From: Candidatus Mediterraneibacter surreyensis
GTDB lineage: Bacteria; Bacillota; Clostridia; Lachnospirales; Lachnospiraceae
NCBI GenBank assembly: GCA_019118885.1
Contig: DWYB01000069.1
Coordinates: 1-36,286 of the forward strand
Reading direction: 5' to 3'
DNA: 36,286 nt
Shown: one piece after another, positions 31,938-36,286 of the stretch
Layout of the letters: the number at the start of each line of letters is the position of its first letter
Position numbering within the stretch: position 1 is the first letter of the stretch
Notes under the pieces: generated by a model
The model's input: only the letters and a program-made list of their open reading frames with translations
Told to the model about the DNA's origin: nothing
Database searches by the model: none
Program-made: the position numbers and the translations under genes

Positions 31938-33290
31938 ATGTATAGAAATAAACTTCCGTTACAGGAACAGAAACTGGCACATGTAAGAAACAGTGTCATG
32001 CATGACGTATATAAAGATATTGAAGACAACGGCCGCCTGATTTTAAGAGGCGGCCGTATTACAGATCCGAGGAATCAGACGGAAGAGGAAGGAGACCTGG
32101 TGATCCAAAACGGCGGGATCTGCCAGGAGGGGGGATCGGTCATGCCGGAAAAGGGAGACCGGATCATCGACTGTGAAGGTCTTATCGTTATGCCGGGTCT
32201 TATCGATATGCATCTGCACCTGGGGGATCTTTTTGAGGTGAGTACGGATCCTGTATTCTGCGCTGCTCAGGACGGGGTTACGATAGGGCTGTCGCCGGGA
32301 GCCGGCAACACGTTTATGTCTCCGTCTCTTCTGGGAGCAGAGATAGACAGAGGGCTTCCGGTCAGCTGCGGAGTCTATCTGGGCGCTGCAAACGTGCTGG
32401 GAACATGCATGACTACAGAAGAGCTGATACAGATGTTCCGTGGCGAGATAGATCCGGAAATACTGTCGGAAAAAATGACACGCAACAGTATCACAAATAC
32501 GACAGCAGCCCTTACAGTGGGGATTAAGGATCACATGGGGCATTTTATCCTTTCAGATGAGAATATTGACAGGATCTACGAAATCACTTCCCGGGCAGGG
32601 CTGGTCTTTATGTCACACACACAGGATCCGGAACACGCGGAGAGGCTTGTATCCCTGTCGAACGGAAGACCGCTGCACCTGGGCCATGTGACGGCGGCAG
32701 GATGCGGAACGCACGGGGATCCGGTGGAAAGTCTGCAAAGAGTACTGGACCTGATCGACGGAGAACAGATCACAGGAGAGTTTGTCACCACTATGCTCCG
32801 GTCCGGCAGAGGATCCAGAGAGGGAATCCTGATGTCGGAGAAGGCTCAGCAGCTCGCTTATGACGCTCTTCGGGAAGGCAGGGTGAATATCTTGATCTCC
32901 GACGGTCAGAATCAGGCGACGATGAAGGGGTTCGGAGATACAAGAGACAATATTCCTGCTATTCTGGAACTGGCGGAGGCTGGAGTGCTGACCATGAGCC
33001 AGGCGGTGGCGGCAATGACATGTAATCCTGCAAAACTGCTGGCAAAAAGGCTTCATAATAAATGGTGGACAGAAAAGACGGGGCATCTCGGCGCAGGCGC
33101 TCTGGCCAACGTTACAGTTGTGGATCCCACTGATAAGCTTGCCGTGTATACGATCGTAAACGGCAGAATCGTGTCATTTGAAAACAGAATTGTACGAAGC
33201 GGAATGGGAGCAGGCGGCTGGGTCAGCAAATTCGGCATGGTGAAGAAGACCGGCGTCGGAGATCTGGCGATGTTCTCGGATATCCGCTGA
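31938..33290 (+). CDS. Metal-dependent amidohydrolase (dihydroorotase/adenine-deaminase superfamily)
   Basis: The 450-aa enzyme shows the amidohydrolase pattern: HxH in IDMHLHLGD (H92, H94), a possible carboxylated lysine K197 in VGIKDHMGH, H227 in MSHTQD, H250 in LGHVTAA, and the late catalytic aspartate in ISDGQNQ (about 319). Small beta-sandwich parts flank the barrel (NGRLILRGGRITDP and the VNGRIVSFENRI end). It would open a cyclic amide or deaminate a ring. A leading tail of about 30 residues precedes the domain. The gene lies 13 bases after lacI in the same operon. Confidence 0.88.
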   Translation: MYRNKLPLQEQKLAHVRNSVMHDVYKDIEDNGRLILRGGRITDPRNQTEEEGDLVIQNGGICQEGGSVMPEKGDRIIDCEGLIVMPGLIDMHLHLGDLFEVSTDPVFCAAQDGVTIGLSPGAGNTFMSPSLLGAEIDRGLPVSCGVYLGAANVLGTCMTTEELIQMFRGEIDPEILSEKMTRNSITNTTAALTVGIKDHMGHFILSDENIDRIYEITSRAGLVFMSHTQDPEHAERLVSLSNGRPLHLGHVTAAGCGTHGDPVESLQRVLDLIDGEQITGEFVTTMLRSGRGSREGILMSEKAQQLAYDALREGRVNILISDGQNQATMKGFGDTRDNIPAILELAEAGVLTMSQAVAAMTCNPAKLLAKRLHNKWWTEKTGHLGAGALANVTVVDPTDKLAVYTIVNGRIVSFENRIVRSGMGAGGWVSKFGMVKKTGVGDLAMFSDIR

Positions 33291-33306
33291 TAAGAAGAGT
33301 GAAAAT

Positions 33307-34479
33307 ATGAGAGAAAAAAACAATTGGACGCCTTCTGAAAAGAGATGCGGGGAAATGATGGCGTCTCTGGTGAGCATCAATACCTGTCAGCCGGAGGGAA
33401 ATGAAGAGCGGCTGACAGACTGGATCATTGAAAGACTGCCCCGGAAAGCGGAGTACACCCGAATCAGTCATGGAGGCGGAAGGGCTTCACTGGTAGTAAA
33501 AATAGCCGGAAGATCAGAGAAAGGCGGCGTGGCCCTGATCGGCCATATAGATACCGTGACCTGCGGCAATGTGAATGAATGGAAAGATCCGCCGCACCAG
33601 GCGGTCATAAGAGAAGGAAAACTCTATGGACGCGGTGCAGCGGATATGAAGGGCGGAGATGCTGCCATGCTTCTTGTGATGGAACAGCTCTGCGGCGAAG
33701 AGATCTGTCTGGAGAAACCGGTATACTTCTGCTTCACGGCAGATGAGGAAAACCAGGGCATCGGGATATGTGCCGTGGCGGACGGCGGCTTTTTGAAAAA
33801 TGTGGATGAGGTTCTGATCTGCGAGCCGTCGGACAGCCGGATCAGCATCTGTGAGAAAGGCGCGCTCTGGCTGTCTGTTTCTGTGACCGGAGTTTCTTCC
33901 CATGCATCCCGGCCGGATCTTGGAGTCAATGCAGTGGAGGCCGCATATACATTTGCAGAACAGATCAAGCAATATATCAATGAGAAAGAGACGCATCCGA
34001 TCCTCGGGGCGGCAACGGCATCTGTGACAAAGCTTACAGGAGGAATCATGACGAATATGATCCCTCCTCATGCGGAACTGGAAATGGACATTCGAACGGT
34101 TCCAGGGATATCACACAGTGATATTCTTGCGTATGCAAAGACAAGTGCGGAGAACCTGAAGGAAAGATTTCCGGGGATCAGGATGGATATTTTGGTGATG
34201 AATGACAGACCCGCGGTAGAGACGGAAGAAGATAATGCCTGTGTAAAACGCATTTTGAAGCTGGCCGATGAGATGGGGATGGACCCGGCTCCCCGGGGCA
34301 CGTATTTTTATACAGATGCATCTCAGCTGATACCGAAGCTTCCGGTGCCCTTTGTAATTGCCGGACCGGGAGATGATAAACTTGCGCACTGTACGGATGA
34401 ATATATCGAGATTAGCAGTGTGGCTTTATTTGCAGAGTTTTATTACCGCTATATCACGGATAATTATACGGCGCCGTAA
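33307..34479 (+). CDS. M20 family ArgE/DapE-type hydrolase (second)
   Basis: The 390-aa two-metal hydrolase has H80 and D82 in LIGHIDTV, D113 in AADMKGG, E147-E148 in DEENQG, E173 in CEPSD, and a late histidine in LAHCTDEY. It resembles ArgE/DapE more closely than the first M20 enzyme of the operon, so the two are likely to act at different steps. It begins 16 bases after the amidohydrolase gene. A sequence of ring opening followed by removal of an acyl group would fit, but is inference. Confidence 0.88.
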   Translation: MREKNNWTPSEKRCGEMMASLVSINTCQPEGNEERLTDWIIERLPRKAEYTRISHGGGRASLVVKIAGRSEKGGVALIGHIDTVTCGNVNEWKDPPHQAVIREGKLYGRGAADMKGGDAAMLLVMEQLCGEEICLEKPVYFCFTADEENQGIGICAVADGGFLKNVDEVLICEPSDSRISICEKGALWLSVSVTGVSSHASRPDLGVNAVEAAYTFAEQIKQYINEKETHPILGAATASVTKLTGGIMTNMIPPHAELEMDIRTVPGISHSDILAYAKTSAENLKERFPGIRMDILVMNDRPAVETEEDNACVKRILKLADEMGMDPAPRGTYFYTDASQLIPKLPVPFVIAGPGDDKLAHCTDEYIEISSVALFAEFYYRYITDNYTAP

Positions 34480-34547
34480 GCGGGATTGGGAGCCGGGGAA
34501 CTTTGTTCCGCCGGAAATTATGTATAGAACGTACAAGGAGAATGAAT

Positions 34548-35444
34548 ATGAAAATATTGAATTTTGGATCGCTGAATATCGACTATACATACAGTGTGGA
34601 TCATATCGTGCATCCGGGAGAAACGATTACTTCCGGAAGTCTTGAGGTATTCCCGGGAGGGAAAGGGCTGAATCAGTCAATTGCACTTGCAAGAGCAGGG
34701 GCGGATGTATATCATGCAGGTCTGATCGGGGAAGACGGTATTTTCCTGAGAGATCTCTGCAGGGAAAGCGGCGTGAAGACCGGATATATCAGAGAGACAG
34801 AGACACGAACGGGAAATGCTATCATACAGGTGTCTGAAAAAGGTGAAAACTGTATTATCCTTTACCTGGGAGCGAACCGCGAACAGACGGAAGAGTATAT
34901 AGATGAAGTGCTGAAAGGCTTTGGAGAAGGCGACGTCCTGCTCCTGCAAAATGAGATCAATCTTCTGGATTATCTGATCAGTAAGGGGGCAGAAAAAGGG
35001 ATGAAGATCGTGCTGAACCCTTCGCCTTTTGACGAGAAGATCGCAGCCTGTGATCTGACAAAAGTAAGCCTGTTCCTGATCAATGAGGTGGAAGGGGAAC
35101 AGATTACAGGAGAAAAGGAGCCGGAACAGATCCTTGCAAAAATAGGCACAATGTATCCCGGGGCGGAGACTGTGCTCACGCTTGGAGACAAAGGCTCCAT
35201 ATACGCAAGAGGAACAGAGCGTATCCGCCAGGAGCCGGTAAAGGTAAAAACGGTGGATACCACTGCGGCGGGAGATACATTTACAGGATATTATCTGGCT
35301 GCGGTAATGGAAGGAAAGGATAAGCCGCAGGCCATGAAAGAAGCGGCTTATGCGGCGGCGCTTGCCGTTTCCGGTAAAGGCGCGTCCTCCTCCATTCCGG
35401 TAAAGAAAGATGTGGAACTATTCATGAATAAAAGCCAGTGTTAG
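34548..35444 (+). CDS. rbsK: Ribokinase/PfkB family carbohydrate kinase
   Basis: The 298-aa kinase begins with KILNFGSLNIDYTYSVDHIV and has the first PfkB signature as FPGGKGLNQSIALARAGADV (35-54). The second signature, DTTAAGDTFTGYY, carries catalytic base D243. It phosphorylates ribose or a similar sugar or nucleoside. ATG 34548 follows AAGGAG by about eight bases; in-frame starts upstream are not supported. Being the last gene of the operon, it suggests that the pathway releases a ribose-like unit. No ribose transporter or nucleosidase is present, so the substrate may be a phosphorylatable intermediate. Confidence 0.85.
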   Translation: MKILNFGSLNIDYTYSVDHIVHPGETITSGSLEVFPGGKGLNQSIALARAGADVYHAGLIGEDGIFLRDLCRESGVKTGYIRETETRTGNAIIQVSEKGENCIILYLGANREQTEEYIDEVLKGFGEGDVLLLQNEINLLDYLISKGAEKGMKIVLNPSPFDEKIAACDLTKVSLFLINEVEGEQITGEKEPEQILAKIGTMYPGAETVLTLGDKGSIYARGTERIRQEPVKVKTVDTTAAGDTFTGYYLAAVMEGKDKPQAMKEAAYAAALAVSGKGASSSIPVKKDVELFMNKSQC

Positions 35445-35465
35445 TCTGCAGGTTATGTTTTGAAT

Positions 35466-35939
35466 CTAAGCGGCAGAGGCCGGCTGTTTCCTGAAGATCG
35501 TGCGGAAGATCAGCCGCACCAGCGGTCCCACATAGAACACCTGGGCGCACAGCGCGAACGGGAAGTTCTGTACCAGCTTCATCAGCCAGTGCCCAAGCAG
35601 CTCCGGACACAGGCCCATGTGATAGATGGAGACATACAGCGTCATCATCGGAGCCATCATGGATACCGTGAATCCTGCGGTGGCAAGGATGATGAAGATC
35701 GGCTTGTCCTCGCCCGGTGTAAATACCCGGCGGACGAGCCGTTTTACAATGGGAGCTGCTATGTAGCGCTGTGCGATGAATGCTCCGATCACCTCAACCC
35801 ACATGTGGGTCAGGGCATATCCGAACGTGGCAAATGTGACCCCGCTCTCCAGCCCTGCGTTGTAGAATGTCATGACATACACAAAGATGAGTACCATGAT
35901 ACAGGTAAATGTCAGATCCTGAAATTTTGTCTGTGGCAT
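35466..35939 (-). CDS. DUF2798 family membrane protein
   Basis: The 157-aa protein has four hydrophobic helices arranged as two similar halves (FQDLTFTCIMVLIFVYVMTF and KPIFIILATAGFTVSMMAPM), each followed by a stretch with AQRYIAAPIVKRLV or VFYVGPLVRLIF. This tandem layout fits DUF2798, a membrane family of unknown function. AAGGAGG precedes the ATG on the minus strand. It converges on the ribokinase gene with 21 bases between stops. Its leader carries a likely attenuator. Confidence 0.85.
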   Translation of the reverse strand: MPQTKFQDLTFTCIMVLIFVYVMTFYNAGLESGVTFATFGYALTHMWVEVIGAFIAQRYIAAPIVKRLVRRVFTPGEDKPIFIILATAGFTVSMMAPMMTLYVSIYHMGLCPELLGHWLMKLVQNFPFALCAQVFYVGPLVRLIFRTIFRKQPASAA

Positions 35940-35975
35940 ATTGATTCCTCCTTAATGATAATCCTGATTTTGCGG

Positions 35976-36036
35976 CAAAATAAAAACAACGAACGGTATC
36001 AGACAACTGGACTTACGTTACTGATACTGCTCGTTG
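35976..36036 (-). terminator. Intrinsic terminator in the leader of the DUF2798 gene (candidate attenuator)
   Basis: On the minus strand CAACGAGCAGTATCAG (36036-36021) pairs with CTGATACCGTTCGTTG (36002-35987) at 15 of 16 positions including one G-U. TTTTTATTTTG follows. It lies between a promoter and its gene, with no other gene upstream in the leader. Confidence 0.75.
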
Positions 36037-36072
36037 CTTGTTCGCAAATGGATTCTGTATTTTCTAATGTAA

Positions 36073-36098
36073 ACCGGTCAGGAAACATCCCGACCGGT
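36073..36098 (-). other. 5'-proximal leader hairpin of the DUF2798 gene
   Basis: ACCGGTC (minus 36098-36092) pairs with GACCGGT (36079-36073) around a 12-base centre. It begins at the expected transcription start and may stabilise the RNA or be a sensor domain before the terminator. Confidence 0.5.
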
Positions 36099-36102
36099 AA
36101 GT

Positions 36103-36131
36103 ATTCTATCATAAATTCGGCAAATTTTCAA
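36103..36131 (-). promoter_or_regulatory. Sigma-A promoter of the DUF2798 gene
   Basis: TTGAAA (36131-36126) and TAGAAT (36108-36103) are 17 bases apart on the minus strand, and TGA before TAGAAT makes an extended -10. Beyond it (36132-36286) I see no gene, only a short palindrome TGATAGTATCA near 36256-36266. Confidence 0.7.
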
Positions 36132-36286
36132 AAGAATCTTTCAATCTTTTTCTGAAGGTAAAATGAAATTTTAAATTCTAGTTCACTGACATGAGATAGA
36201 CTTTACTCTTTCACAAGTAGAAGTTATCCTTTCACATCTCCTTCAATCAGTATATGATAGTATCATCTCTTTCTGTCTGGTGGCAG

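Overview
The window looks like the chromosome of a gut Firmicute of the Lachnospiraceae type. The clues are Shine-Dalgarno sites of the AAGGAG class, sigma-A promoters, CIRCE/HrcA heat-shock operators, a secreted CBM26 amylase and an ECF-type transporter. No rRNA, tRNA, integrase, transposase or CRISPR array was seen. All calls come from reading the sequence; no database search was run.

Region 1 (1-8848) starts with the 3' end of a MATE exporter. It then holds three copies of one heat-shock unit: CIRCE operator and sigma-A promoter, a long structured leader, a 150-aa Hsp20 gene and a terminator. A secreted alpha-amylase with three starch-binding modules (minus strand) lies between copies 1 and 2. 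A SulP anion transporter with an extra C-terminal domain, followed by a stand-alone RelA/SpoT-type nucleotide synthetase, lies between copies 2 and 3.

Region 2 (about 8849-24811) is an accessory island. In order it carries a ClpX-type AAA+ unfoldase that keeps a ClpP-docking IGF loop, two unrecognised proteins, a soluble VirD4/TraG-type ATPase, and a 57-aa protein. Next is an AT-rich cassette in the opposite direction (two DUF488 proteins and a probable dual-OB protein), then an unrecognised 162-aa protein, McrB, McrC and a divergent RecQ helicase. Three small unrecognised proteins and a ClpP-type peptidase close the island. Two related ~200-bp intergenic modules (12855-13050 and 22611-22800) precede the VirD4-like gene and the last operon, so the parts may share control. 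McrBC-RecQ and the DUF488 cassette look like anti-invader functions. The unfoldase and peptidase at the two ends may form a dedicated protease. I see this combination as the best candidate for an undescribed system.

Region 3 (24812-35444) is one long plus-strand operon for uptake and breakdown of an unidentified small molecule. It encodes a complete ECF transporter (S, T, A, A'), two M20 amidohydrolase/peptidases, an M24 metallopeptidase-fold protein, a glutamine-amidotransferase-like protein, a LacI-type regulator, a metal-dependent amidohydrolase and a ribokinase-family kinase. A strong promoter is followed at once by an 18-bp near-palindrome with a central CG, the type of site LacI proteins bind.

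Region 4 (35445-36286) holds a DUF2798 membrane protein on the minus strand. Its short leader contains a hairpin followed by a U-rich tract, between promoter and gene, which suggests transcription attenuation.
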